64,000 nucleotides of DNA from JBEKTW01 sp049515655 (GCA_049515655.1 JBEKTW010000005.1:151839-215838); one strand, 5' to 3'. Positions 26,225-35,106 are shown, counted from the first letter of the stretch. The notes: a model not told the origin generated them from the sequence alone. Numbers and translations: made by a program.

Positions 26225-28450
26225 TTAGTTTTTTCGGATGATAGGAACTTGAGCCATCGCGCTGACCTCAAAGACTTTGAACCCATCGTACTTGAATCGT
26301 ACTTCCAGGATGTTCTTTCCTGTCTTTTCCATCTGGACCGGCGTGATCAGCACTTCATAGTTGTTCTCCGACGTGGGGGATGTGATACGGAAGCGCCCTT
26401 CGTTCTTGATCGGTTTCTTATCGATCGTAATGGATTCGTACCATTGCTCTTTTTCCGAATTCTCGGCAACCTCCTGGGGCAGTTTCAGGTTCACGTCGAA
26501 CACAGGGAATTCCGCTTCCGAGGGAATCTGGAGCTGGATACGGAACAGGTACTCGTTCGTTCCGTCTTTCTCGCTGGTGACCGGCAGGGCAAAGAGTTTT
26601 CGATACTCTTTCGGCTTGACAATTGCCTTCGGGATTTCGACGTTGCATTCCGCGATCAGCCCTTTGACCTGTTTGTCCGTGCCGCGGTAGAACTTGCCGT
26701 GCTCGACAACGGCGCGTGCTTTCTCCACTCCTCGTTCGCTCATGTTCCGAATCAATTCATCGTAAATGACTTTGATGGAACTCTCTGGAAACTGATAATA
26801 CTTGATGTGGTCGAGGTAGGTCTCGATTTCCTTTCTCTTTGTGACCAGGTCGGCCGGACCGAGAGAACTGAACGTCAGCATGTACACCGGATGAAACGCC
26901 GGGTCGCTGTAGAGCTGCACAACGCTGTCGATGGCCATCGCGTGGGATTTTAGAAAAGCTTCGATGCGCTCAACCGTCGAGGTCTTTATCGCGTTGAAGA
27001 TATCACTCTCGAACCTCTTGACCAGCGCACTGCGCTGATTGGGAATTTCCGGGGCCTTTGAAGTTCCCCGGGACTCGAAAAGCCCGCGGAGGCGCGTCTC
27101 GGCAGAGGACCATGCCTTTGCATTGATGTCGGTCGCAACTGAACCGGCAGTCTCGTACATCGCCAGGAGGTCTTCTGCGTGGATTCTGGCGGCAAGTATC
27201 TCGTCGGAGAGAAGATTTACAAAACTATAACCGCCGTACGGCCGGAACATACTTGCCTGCGGCTCCGGGATGGCATTTCTGGCCTCACGCGCCCCGGCCG
27301 CAAGGTCCGCGTAGAAAGACTCACTCGGAGAACCAATGTGCGAGTCAAAGTAGGACTGCAGATTCCCGAATTTCATTTCAGCAGGCGAGATGGAATCGAC
27401 CTCAGCATTGTACCTCGCGATGAATTGGAAGATGGTCTCGACGTCATCCGGAGTCGGTCGGCCGCAGGCCTGGAACATCGGGCTCACATTGGCGAGCGAG
27501 AACGGAGGGGTTATAGCGACCGCGTCGGATTTGCGCCGGAGGATATTATCGATGTACGGAGTTACTTCGGACAGGCGGCCGAGGAATACCTGGGATGCCT
27601 TTGCGATAACTCCCGACGGGAACCTGTTCCGCTGGTTGACGATGTTCGCGAAGTACGGAACCGATTCAATGAATCGTTCCAGGCTGCCCCTCGTCTCCTT
27701 TTCCTTCTTGAACATGTTCAGAATGGTAACGTAATCATCCTGGAATGTCCATTCGTCGTCCACCTTTTTCCTGAACGCGGTGTACTTTTCATACGCTGTA
27801 TCCTTTGAGGCCGCGATATCTTCCGGGAACAATCCTTCAAGGTGTTGCAGCTCATCCTTCATCGTCTTCAGCTTCGAGTTCCTGTCGCCGACAAACGTCA
27901 GCTCGTGGTCGATGTCGAGATGGTCAACGTCATAGCCGGCGCCGATGGAGTTGAACGTCGACCTGTCCACGATGTTGCCCGCCAGGATCTTCTGGTACTC
28001 AACGAACTTATTCTCAAAGGTGTAGCGCCACTGGGGAACGTACCTGTACTTCAACGGCAGACGAACGTCGTACCTTACCGTATCGATGATCCATGTGAAG
28101 GTCGGAAATTGTCTGCCCATCGCGTAGACCATCGTGCTTTTGTTCGACGCTGTTTCATCCCGTATGGGAACGACCCATTCCTTCCCCTTCTCGAAATTCG
28201 CGGACAGGTAGGAGTAGAGCGTATCCTTTGCACGCGTTACGAGGATGAGATAGAAGTTATTCTGCGGCGGCATGGGGAACTTGAGAATATACTTTTTGCC
28301 CTGTTCGAGGGTGAAATTCTCTTTCCCCTGCTTTAGCTCGATGTACCCGCGTTCAACGGCAGAGACTGCGGGATCCGGCTCCAGTTCCTTGTATCCCGCA
28401 CAGCCTGCAAGTGCAACAAGCAGTACTGCGCACACGACATATGGTTTCAT
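26225..28450 (-). CDS. Large lipoprotein of unknown function heading the ABC operon
   Basis: 741 residues. A type II signal peptide ends in LVALAGCAGY (Cys near residue 17), so the protein is lipid-anchored. Residues about 20-130 look like a beta-sandwich (YILKFPMPPQNNFYLILVTR), about 170-560 are mostly helical with coiled-coil character (SKLKTMKDELQHLEGLF), and about 580-741 form a second beta domain. I know no named family for it. It is the first gene of the operon, behind the promoter at 28486-28514, and is 13 bp before the binding-protein gene. It may collect or present the substrate at the outer membrane; this is inference only. Confidence 0.7.
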   Translation of the reverse strand: MKPYVVCAVLLVALAGCAGYKELEPDPAVSAVERGYIELKQGKENFTLEQGKKYILKFPMPPQNNFYLILVTRAKDTLYSYLSANFEKGKEWVVPIRDETASNKSTMVYAMGRQFPTFTWIIDTVRYDVRLPLKYRYVPQWRYTFENKFVEYQKILAGNIVDRSTFNSIGAGYDVDHLDIDHELTFVGDRNSKLKTMKDELQHLEGLFPEDIAASKDTAYEKYTAFRKKVDDEWTFQDDYVTILNMFKKEKETRGSLERFIESVPYFANIVNQRNRFPSGVIAKASQVFLGRLSEVTPYIDNILRRKSDAVAITPPFSLANVSPMFQACGRPTPDDVETIFQFIARYNAEVDSISPAEMKFGNLQSYFDSHIGSPSESFYADLAAGAREARNAIPEPQASMFRPYGGYSFVNLLSDEILAARIHAEDLLAMYETAGSVATDINAKAWSSAETRLRGLFESRGTSKAPEIPNQRSALVKRFESDIFNAIKTSTVERIEAFLKSHAMAIDSVVQLYSDPAFHPVYMLTFSSLGPADLVTKRKEIETYLDHIKYYQFPESSIKVIYDELIRNMSERGVEKARAVVEHGKFYRGTDKQVKGLIAECNVEIPKAIVKPKEYRKLFALPVTSEKDGTNEYLFRIQLQIPSEAEFPVFDVNLKLPQEVAENSEKEQWYESITIDKKPIKNEGRFRITSPTSENNYEVLITPVQMEKTGKNILEVRFKYDGFKVFEVSAMAQVPIIRKN

Positions 28451-28485
28451 TGAGGCCCCTAATTTTGTGTAAAGTGACAGCGTTT

Positions 28486-28514
28486 AATATAAAGAAATTA
28501 GTGCCGAGGTTCAA
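28486..28514 (-). promoter_or_regulatory. Predicted sigma70-type promoter of the six-gene ABC operon
   Basis: Minus strand: TTGAAC, 17-bp spacer, TATATT, each one mismatch from consensus. Transcription would start near 28479, about 29 nt before the ATG at 28450, with an AGGGG ribosome site between. Confidence 0.6.
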
Positions 28515-28550
28515 ATTGGCTGGAATAATTCGAGGACATTTTCTTTCGCC

Positions 28551-28638
28551 GTCTGAACCACGATTCGCTCGATTCACGCGATTACCTCGATTGTTTTAAT
28601 CATGGTAATCCCATAATCCCAAAAATCACGGTTCAGAC
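28551..28638. repeat. 88-bp MITE-like element, copy A
   Basis: Begins GTCTGAACCACGATTC and ends AATCACGGTTCAGAC, so the ends are near-perfect inverted repeats. An equally long copy lies at 32917-33004, differing at a few positions in the interior. A further 5'-end-only piece is at 28650-28680. Internal sequence contains AATCATGGTAATCC. No coding capacity. Confidence 0.75.
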
Positions 28639-28649
28639 CTTCCTTCACC

Positions 28650-28680
28650 GTCTGAACCTCGATTCACTTGATTCACATGA
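28650..28680. repeat. Partial copy of the GTCTGAACC element
   Basis: Begins GTCTGAACCTCGATTCACTT and matches the left end of the 88-bp element, then diverges. It starts 11 bp after the full copy at 28551-28638. Confidence 0.5.
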
Positions 28681-28774
28681 TGACATCGCCGTGCCGGGCA
28701 ATCCTTGTTTTTCCGTCTGATTTTCGCTATCTTGAAAATTGCAAAAACCCTGGATTATTTGTAACCCAATTTGA

Positions 28775-28803
28775 GGATCCCGCTGAGTGAAACGAAGCGG
28801 GAT
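28775..28803. repeat. Short hairpin upstream of tRNA-His
   Basis: Arms ATCCCGCT (28777-28784) and AGCGGGAT (28796-28803) form a perfect 8-bp stem around GAGTGAAACGA. It resembles the REP-like loop at 7044-7062 in style. It is 14 bp before the tRNA and has no T tract. Confidence 0.5.
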
Positions 28804-28817
28804 TGGTTAGCTGCATG

Positions 28818-28891
28818 GTGTCCATAGTTCAGTTGGTTAGAATGCCAGGTTGTGGCCCTGGAGGTCGAGGGTTCGAGTCCCTCTGGACACC
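28818..28891 (+). tRNA. tRNA-His (anticodon GTG)
   Basis: Full cloverleaf: acceptor stem GTGTCCA with TGGACAC, D arm containing AGTTCAGTTGGTTAGAAT, anticodon loop TTGTGGC between CCAGG and CCTGG, and T arm GAGGGTTCGAGTCCCTC. The base before the stem (G at 28817) can pair with the discriminator C at 28891, the hallmark of tRNA-His. The CCA end is not encoded. Confidence 0.95.
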
Positions 28892-29001
28892 CGACTTGAT
28901 TGCCGAGTGTGGATATTGGATTGTGGATTGGATGCCGGGCCCGCAGGCAATGACGTGATGCTCAATCCGCAATCGCCAATCGGAGATCCGAAATCATATT
29001 C

Positions 29002-29074
29002 GCCCCCATCGTCTAGAGGCCTAGGACACGAGCTTTTCAAGCTTGTAACACGAGTTCGAATCTCGTTGGGGGCA
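29002..29074 (+). tRNA. tRNA-Glu (anticodon TTC)
   Basis: Acceptor stem GCCCCCA with TGGGGGC, anticodon loop TTTTCAA between CGAGC and GCTTG, T arm with CGAGTTCGAATCTCG, discriminator A at 29074. The CCA end is not encoded. It lies 110 bp after tRNA-His. Confidence 0.95.
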
Positions 29075-29245
29075 CGACTTTTTGGGCGTTTCCTCCCTCC
29101 CGGTAACCCATCTGCCAACACTTCCCATCAAAAAGAAAATGGACGAGCATCGGGGAGACTCAGAATTCCTTTCGTACGCGTCCCAGATTCATTCAGGCGG
29201 CACGGTCAATTCTTAAATCGGTGGAATTATTCTTGAGGTCCGGCA

Positions 29246-30100
29246 TTACCGGCTTAGGATTGTATAGGTAATTTTTGTTTTCGCAGATTCGGTCTTATTG
29301 CGTTCCTGTTCGAGAAGAATAGTGTCACTTTCATAGGTTGGGCCGGGTGTACGCTGAAACAAATAATTTATTTTCCCCGGCGAAGGTTCTCCCTTGAGCG
29401 GTTCTGTTCCCAGGGATTTTTTATAATATGAGATTACTTTTTCCCAGGAGTCGCCGGAATAAAAAATATACACCGATCCTACGACACCCCCTTCGGCCGA
29501 CTCTTTCGGTTCAAAAACTGCACCCGGGTATATCGGCCAGTGAAGTTCTTTATCACCGGGCACTCTTGTTTTGATGTTCGCATTGTCTGTGTACGTTTCA
29601 CTCAAAATAACAATAGTCATTTCATATTTTGAATCTTCCGTACCCGTTCCTGGCGGGATAGAGACAGATAATCGCGTCAAGTCTCCGTTGTTTTCCTTAA
29701 CATACCAGATAAAATAAACCCCTTCGGGTTCTGAAACATAATAAACCTTGTTCGGTGGATTAACGGGGACTGCGGAATTCCGGTGGAGTCGTGTCCCACC
29801 TAATTTAGACAAGTAGAATTTAAATAAATCACCATTCTCAATTTCTTTGCGGGTATTAATCACAGTATATTTCTTCAATGATCTGGAGATAAGAGTCTTA
29901 TTCGCAAATTCTTCCCGCATTAATTTCCCAAAAAGCTTTGACAGAGGTTCTGCGGAATCTGTCTTCACGGCACCCGGATAAAGAGGAATGTTTTCCTGCC
30001 GGACCGGAACCTGGGCGGTCGCGAACGATATAAATAGACTTATAACGAGAGAGGCAAATCCACAGAGTGTAATTATTTTCTTTTTCATAATATAATCCAT
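29246..30100 (-). CDS. Secreted protein with duplicated YPGA modules, unknown function
   Basis: 284 residues with signal peptide (ITLCGFASLVISLFISFATA); an ATG at codon 5 (30088) is an equally likely start. Two related halves follow: IPLYPGAVKTDSAEPL near residue 38, and HWPIYPGAVFEPKESAEGG near 192. The second half continues VYIFYSGDSWEKVISYYKKSLG, and the first has a shorter counterpart (GDLFKFYLSKLGG). Proteins with this YPGA plus helix pattern occur scattered in bacteria and have no known role. The gene stands alone behind a hairpin-rich spacer. Confidence 0.7.
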   Translation of the reverse strand: MDYIMKKKIITLCGFASLVISLFISFATAQVPVRQENIPLYPGAVKTDSAEPLSKLFGKLMREEFANKTLISRSLKKYTVINTRKEIENGDLFKFYLSKLGGTRLHRNSAVPVNPPNKVYYVSEPEGVYFIWYVKENNGDLTRLSVSIPPGTGTEDSKYEMTIVILSETYTDNANIKTRVPGDKELHWPIYPGAVFEPKESAEGGVVGSVYIFYSGDSWEKVISYYKKSLGTEPLKGEPSPGKINYLFQRTPGPTYESDTILLEQERNKTESAKTKITYTILSR

Positions 30101-30117
30101 TCCCCACCCTAACAGCT

Positions 30118-30148
30118 AAGCCGGCCCGCGATGAGGACGAGTCGGCTT
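30118..30148. repeat. AGCCGAC hairpin element, copy 1
   Basis: Stem AAGCCGGC... with ...GTCGGCTT around CGCGATGAGGACGA. Near-identical copies are at 32769-32799 and 35656-35686. Following it, at about 30208 and 30253, are small hairpins of the form CCCGCGAAAGAACGCGG. Confidence 0.65.
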
Positions 30149-30306
30149 GCGTGATACCGCTGACAAAAGCTGATGACGACACCTCGTCAGTTGAGCATCA
30201 ATCCCGCTAAACAACAGCGGTTCTTCGATAAAATGACTTCTCCAATGTTCCTATCAATCCCGCGAAAGAACGCGGACCGCTGATAAAAGATGATGACAGC
30301 ACTTCG

Positions 30307-32445
30307 TCATTTCATCAGAACCATCTTTTTCACTTCGACAAATGTTCCCGCGCTCAGTCTGTAGGTATAGATTCCGCTCGGTATGTTTGCCGACCTAAAC
30401 TCCACCGATTTATACCCTGCCTCCTGAGCTCCGTTCACAATCGTGGCAACTTCTCTTCCCAACATGTCATACACTACCAGGCGAACGTACGCTGCTCTTG
30501 GCAGTTCGTAGTTGATGACCGTCGAAGGATTGAAGGGATTGGGGTAATTTGGGTGAAGTGCAAACTCCGTCGGCAAAGGTCTTTTGTCGTCAACTCCCAA
30601 CACGCCGCTCACCGTGACCGTAATGACGCTCGAATATGATCCAGCGCCGTTCTTGTCCAGTTGATGCAAGCGGTAGTAGTACGTGCCGGAACTGACGCTG
30701 TTGTCTGCGTAGGAGTAGTTGTGCTGCGCGGTCGATGTGCCGGCTCCGGCGATGAGAGAGCTGACCTCTGTGAATGGTCCCGTCTTGCTGCTGCCCCGCT
30801 CGACATAAAATCCCAGCGTGTTCGTCTCACTTATCGTCATCCATTCCAGGGTTACGGTATTGCTGACGGCGTTCGCGGTGAACGACGCGAGCTCAATGGG
30901 AAGTGCATTCGGATTTCCAATTATCCAGGGCGAGAGATTTCCCATTCCAGTGACCGTTGTTACATTCGGTGTCCCGGTTGCGGTCGTTCCGCCGGCCTGC
31001 ACCCATGCGGTTCCATTGTGTTCCCAAGCGACTGCGCTGCCAGGAGTGATGTTCACGCCAGCTTCTGATGTCAGCCAGGTGAAAGCGAGGTCCACGCCGG
31101 GGCCGCCAGTGGCATTCCCCGTCAAAGTCCACGTCTGATTGCCGGCCTGTGTGCTGTCCGGCGTCGTAGGATTGTCCCCAACTTCCACACGCGCTGTGTA
31201 TGGGCAGGTTGAGCCGGTTTTATTCGTCAAGGTAACAGGATTGTATGTTGTGGTCGACGGACCGATGGGGAACGTGAAGCTTCCAGCATCAGCGATACTG
31301 CGCTGAACGTACCCGCTTCCATTCGTTACTACGCACGATGATGCAGCAGCACCCGTGACCGTACCACCAAGAGTCAAATTGCTTGTACCGAGAAGGATGT
31401 TGCATGCACCTAAATGGAGTGTGCCGTTGACAATGCTACTTCCCCCAAGGTGCGCATCGCCGCTGTTTATGTTGAGAGTAAGGTTATTGTACGTGCCGCC
31501 GGCAACAGTCGGGCTGGCGCCAAGGTACTCGATCGTGCCGCTGTTGATGGCTTGACCATTCGTTGCGCCAAAGAACCTGATTGTTCCGTGGGAGTTATCG
31601 ATGTAGGTCCATGCGAGCGTGTAGCCGGCCATGTCAAGTATGGCAGCGAGCGTGCTTGGATTGCCGCCGACAGCGAGTGTTGTTGCGGTAATGTCGCCGG
31701 CGGCCGTGAACGTGGCGGCGTTGTTCAAAATCAATGTGGTGTATGTCCCGGTTGCGACTGTTTGACCTGTGCCGTAGTACTCAACCGTTCCCGTTGTTCC
31801 GACCGGCATACCATTCGAGGCACCCGAGAAACGTACGGTGCCATTGTTGATCGTTGTGGTGCCAAGCGTAAGCGTGTAGCCGGCCATGTCAAGTGTCGCT
31901 GAATTGTTGAGGTCGCCAACGACAGTGATAGCGCCGCTCGCAGTCTTTGTGCCGGAACCTGATAGCGTGAGGTTGTCATAGGTTCCTGCCGGTATCGTTT
32001 GGGCGAAGCTGCTGTCCAACTGGATTGTCCCCGTTCCTGCATACAAGTGGGCCTGCGCGCTGTCTACCGTCACCGATCCCTTAAGTATCAACTTCCCGCC
32101 GCTCGTCATGTCAATGGTGCCCGAGTCGCCTGCGGTCCCGGTGCCCCACGTGAACGTGCTGTTAACTGTAAGTTGGCTTGAGTTATTGAACTTCAGGACG
32201 CCAAAGCCGGTTCCCGAACCGAGGTACAAGTACCTGCAGGTGGCGGTGCCGATATCAACCGTAACCGTATCGCCGGCCCCGATAGTAGCGTCGCAAGCAC
32301 TTGGAACAACGCCGTTCCACGTCAAGGGGTCGCTCCAGTTACCCGATGCCCGCGCAGTGGAGCCGGTACAACTTGCTGGTACCATCTGTCCAAATGCAAG
32401 AACAGGAAGAGCCAACAGGCAAATGAAAAGAGTAAATCTTTTCAT
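30307..32445 (-). CDS. T9SS cargo protein with G8-like/beta-helical N-terminal region
   Basis: 712 residues from the ATG at 32445, chosen because it opens a proper signal peptide (RFTLFICLLALPVLAFGQ); an ATG at 32493 adds 16 residues before it. Residues about 25-120 look G8-like (GNWSDPLTWNGVVPSACDAT). A long Thr/Gly/Asn-rich stretch of short repeats (about 120-400, NNGTVRFSGASNGMPVG, NLTLSGSGTKTASG) suggests a beta-helix. FN3-like domain at about 520-620 (IELASFTANAVSNTVTLEW). The C-terminus is a T9SS sorting domain (NYPNPFNPSTVINY, then GIYTYRLSAG). It should be exported across the outer membrane by T9SS and kept at the surface or released. A role as adhesin or carbohydrate-active surface protein is possible. 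Confidence 0.8.
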   Translation of the reverse strand: MKRFTLFICLLALPVLAFGQMVPASCTGSTARASGNWSDPLTWNGVVPSACDATIGAGDTVTVDIGTATCRYLYLGSGTGFGVLKFNNSSQLTVNSTFTWGTGTAGDSGTIDMTSGGKLILKGSVTVDSAQAHLYAGTGTIQLDSSFAQTIPAGTYDNLTLSGSGTKTASGAITVVGDLNNSATLDMAGYTLTLGTTTINNGTVRFSGASNGMPVGTTGTVEYYGTGQTVATGTYTTLILNNAATFTAAGDITATTLAVGGNPSTLAAILDMAGYTLAWTYIDNSHGTIRFFGATNGQAINSGTIEYLGASPTVAGGTYNNLTLNINSGDAHLGGSSIVNGTLHLGACNILLGTSNLTLGGTVTGAAASSCVVTNGSGYVQRSIADAGSFTFPIGPSTTTYNPVTLTNKTGSTCPYTARVEVGDNPTTPDSTQAGNQTWTLTGNATGGPGVDLAFTWLTSEAGVNITPGSAVAWEHNGTAWVQAGGTTATGTPNVTTVTGMGNLSPWIIGNPNALPIELASFTANAVSNTVTLEWMTISETNTLGFYVERGSSKTGPFTEVSSLIAGAGTSTAQHNYSYADNSVSSGTYYYRLHQLDKNGAGSYSSVITVTVSGVLGVDDKRPLPTEFALHPNYPNPFNPSTVINYELPRAAYVRLVVYDMLGREVATIVNGAQEAGYKSVEFRSANIPSGIYTYRLSAGTFVEVKKMVLMK

Positions 32446-32768
32446 GAGATTCTCTATGAAATTGTTTGTGGAAATTGTGAGCTGGTGAATCAATGAAATT
32501 CTTTACTGGTTGAAGAAGAAGGGGAGCAAAACAGAGCATTCTGTTTGGAGGAGATCCCAAAACTCAAATCTCAAACCTCTTCATGTGTCCCGGTCCCCTC
32601 ACTCGTCCTTCTTAACTGTTATGAAATGTACCACAACAAGCGAAGAAAGTCAAGGAGTCGAAGCAATTTCGACGATGTGTTGCAGCTCTTGCCAGTTCGC
32701 CATCTACCTATGCGCATTGGCAATGTTGGCACAACAAGCCGCGGCGCTAACAGCTGGGCCAAAACGAA

Positions 32769-32799
32769 AAGCCGACCCGCGATGAGAACGAGTCGGCTT
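32769..32799. repeat. AGCCGAC hairpin element, copy 2
   Basis: AAGCCGACCCGCGATGAGAA then CGAGTCGGCTT: arms AAGCCGAC and GTCGGCTT pair perfectly. The similarity to copy 3 reaches about 80 bp further upstream (TTGCCAG, GCATTGGCAA, ACAAGCC, AGCTGGG). Confidence 0.65.
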
Positions 32800-32916
32800 A
32801 AGTGATAACGACCATACAAGTCAGATTACTTCAACAACATTCCCGCGAAGGAACGCCTGCCCGCCTGCGTCCCTTCGGGACTCCGGCGGGCGAGCCGGAC
32901 AACATCGGGCAAAAAA

Positions 32917-33004
32917 GTCTGAACCACGATTCGCTCGATTCACAGGATTACCTTGATTATCTTAATCATGGTAATCCTATGATCCCCAAAATCACGGTTC
33001 AGAC
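32917..33004. repeat. 88-bp MITE-like element, copy C
   Basis: Same length, ends and order as 28551-28638: starts GTCTGAACCACGATTCGCTC, contains AATCATGGTAATCC, ends ATCACGGTTCAGAC. Roughly ten interior differences from copy A by eye. Confidence 0.75.
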
Positions 33005-33083
33005 ATGGGGAGAGACACGAAAGCCGGTCCATACAAATGAACCGGCTTTCGACTTGACGATAAGGCAGGAGATATCACTTCAA

Positions 33084-33112
33084 TAACAATCCCGCGAAAG
33101 AACGCGGGATTT
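33084..33112 (-). terminator. Likely transcription terminator after the T9SS repeat protein
   Basis: Minus strand: ATCCCGCGTTCTTTCGCGGGAT, an 8-bp GC-rich stem with a 6-nt loop, followed by TGTTATT. It lies 18 bp after the stop codon of the gene at 33130-35106. Similar small hairpins occur after the gene at 30307. Confidence 0.5.
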
Positions 33113-33113
33113 C

Positions 33114-33140
33114 TGATCAAGTGATACGATCACTTGATCA
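33114..33140. repeat. Perfect 12-bp inverted repeat across a stop codon
   Basis: TGATCAAGTGAT at 33114-33125 and ATCACTTGATCA at 33129-33140 with an ACG loop. It includes the stop codon (33130-33132) and last codons of the T9SS repeat protein. Confidence 0.7.
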
Positions 33141-35106
33141 TCAACATTTTCTTCACTGAGACAAACGTCCCTGCTTGCCCGCCGTCTGTTGGGCGGGCAG
33201 TTAGTCTATATGTGTAAATGCCGCTCGGTAGGTTTGCCGCGCCGAACTCCACCGATTTATATCCCGCCTCCTGAGCTCCGTTCACGAGCGTAGTAACTCG
33301 TCTCCCCAACATGTCATACACTGTCAAATGAACGTACACTGCCTTCGGCAGTTCATAGTTGATGACTGTCGTCGGGTTGAACGGATTGGGATAGTTCTGC
33401 CGCAAGGCAAATTCTGTCGGCAGAAGCTTCGGATCGTCAGCTCCCAACACGCCGCTCGCTGCTACCACGATGGCGTTCGAATACTTGTAAGAGCCGTCCA
33501 AATCAACGAGTTTCAAGCGGTAGTTGTAATTCCCATTTGTTACTTTTGTGTCCGTCCATTGGTAGTGGTGTTCTTCCAACGATGTCCCGGCACCGGGGAT
33601 CAAACCGCTTACTGTAATGTACGCTCCCGTGTTTTTCGGCCGGCGCTCGACATAAAAGCCCTGACTGTTCGTTTCGCTCATGGTTGTCCACTCCAGTTGC
33701 ACGCCGGTTGTCAGCGTTGTGGCAGTCAGCGACGCCAGTTGGATGGGCAGCGAGCCGTCTGCACCCACATGTTGAGCATAGATGTCTGTGTTGCCGCTGC
33801 GAGAGTCTGCCCATGGAAAAATGGCGCCGCCCGAGCCGTCTGCAACTATAGATGAACACCCTTGGTTACCCGTCGCTGTGCAAACAGCAACACCGGCATC
33901 CGGGTACCACAAAGTGCCTGAAGCATTCACGTGTTGAGCGTAGATGTCATATTGGCCACTGTTCTTCACTTGCCATGAAATGAAAGCGCCGCCCGAGCTG
34001 TCTGAAGCAATTGGGGGGGCAGATTCGGCCCACCCCGTGCAGATGGCAACACCGTCCGTTGTCCACTGCACAATGCCTGAAGCATTCACGCGTTGTGCAT
34101 AAATGTCGTAGCCACTGCGCAGGTCGCACCAAGCTATAATGGCGCCGCCCGAGCCGTCTGAAGCACTATGGATAAATTCCTGAGTGCCTGTTGCCTCGCA
34201 GATCCCGACACCGCGGGCTGCCCACTTCACGGTGCCGGAACTATCGACGCGTTGAGCAAAGATGTCCCCGGCGTGATAGTCTTCCCATGCAATAATAGCG
34301 CCGCCAGAACCGTCTGAAGCGATAGTGGGATAACCTCCCGAATCGGAGATGACAATATAACCCATATCCCCCCATGGTGCTATGCCTGAACCAGTCACGC
34401 GCCCAGCGTAGATGGCATTGTCGTACGGTCCGTCTTCGTCCATCCAGGTAATGATGGCGCCACCCAAGCCGTCTGGAATGGCAACAGGAGAAAGGGATTT
34501 TGGTGGATCATTTTGAGTCCCATTAGGGTAAATAATACCGCCATCCAAACCCCACTGGATATCGCCGGAGCCATTAATGTGTTGAACCCAGAGCATCGTC
34601 GCATATTCCTCTTCCCATACAATGATGGCGCCGCCCGAGCCGTCTGACACCATGGCGGACATGTCCGGCGCGCAGGCAACACCGCCTGCCACCCATTGTG
34701 GATTGCCGTTAGCATTTACGCGCTGGGCGTAGACTTTGTAAGTGCCGCTGCGACTGTCGAACCATGCAATGACAGCGCCGCCCGAGCCGTCTGGAACGAT
34801 ATCGGGACCGCGTGCCCCCGTCGTGTCGATGATGGCAACACCGTCCGTTGGCCACTGCGTATAGCCTGAAGCATTCACGCGTTGGGCATAAACGGCAGAG
34901 TGGCCATTACGAAGGTCAGACCATGTCATGATGGCACCGCCCGAACCGTCTGAACAGATTTGGACCCAATTTTGGTCGCCTGTCGCCGTGCAGATGGGGG
35001 TGTTGACGGTTGGGTCAGAGGACCACTGGCTGAGCGCGGGAGAAACATACAACGCCGTCGCCAGCAAACTAACCGTTATAATTTGCAGCAGAAGCTTGTG
35101 TTTCAT
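33130..35106 (-). CDS. T9SS cargo protein with tandem DGSGGAxxxW repeats
   Basis: 658 residues from the ATG at 35106, chosen because GGAGGG lies just upstream and a signal peptide follows directly (LLLQIITVSLLATALYVSPA). The mature protein begins QWSSDPTVNTPICTATGD and then has about nine repeats of roughly 50 residues, each with SDGSGGAIIAW, then YAQRVNASGxxQW. This looks like a beta-propeller. An FN3-like domain follows (LASLTATTLTTGVQLEW, about 480-570) and then a T9SS sorting domain (NYPNPFNPTTVINY, GIYTYRLTARP). The C-terminal tail has a short insert (PTDGGQAG) not found in its paralogue. Export is by T9SS; the ligand is unknown. A broken paralogue of the N-terminus is at 19409-19637. 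Confidence 0.82.
   Translation of the reverse strand: MKHKLLLQIITVSLLATALYVSPALSQWSSDPTVNTPICTATGDQNWVQICSDGSGGAIMTWSDLRNGHSAVYAQRVNASGYTQWPTDGVAIIDTTGARGPDIVPDGSGGAVIAWFDSRSGTYKVYAQRVNANGNPQWVAGGVACAPDMSAMVSDGSGGAIIVWEEEYATMLWVQHINGSGDIQWGLDGGIIYPNGTQNDPPKSLSPVAIPDGLGGAIITWMDEDGPYDNAIYAGRVTGSGIAPWGDMGYIVISDSGGYPTIASDGSGGAIIAWEDYHAGDIFAQRVDSSGTVKWAARGVGICEATGTQEFIHSASDGSGGAIIAWCDLRSGYDIYAQRVNASGIVQWTTDGVAICTGWAESAPPIASDSSGGAFISWQVKNSGQYDIYAQHVNASGTLWYPDAGVAVCTATGNQGCSSIVADGSGGAIFPWADSRSGNTDIYAQHVGADGSLPIQLASLTATTLTTGVQLEWTTMSETNSQGFYVERRPKNTGAYITVSGLIPGAGTSLEEHHYQWTDTKVTNGNYNYRLKLVDLDGSYKYSNAIVVAASGVLGADDPKLLPTEFALRQNYPNPFNPTTVINYELPKAVYVHLTVYDMLGRRVTTLVNGAQEAGYKSVEFGAANLPSGIYTYRLTARPTDGGQAGTFVSVKKMLMIK

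Larger units (their letters stand above)
32446..33129. other. Repeat-rich intergenic region
   Basis: About 680 bp between two T9SS cargo genes. No gene is seen. It holds the AGCCGAC hairpin (32769-32799), a GC-rich inverted piece near 32846-32900, an 88-bp element (32917-33004), and hairpins close to 33089-33140. The segment 32685-32799 is related to 35583-35686. Confidence 0.6.
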
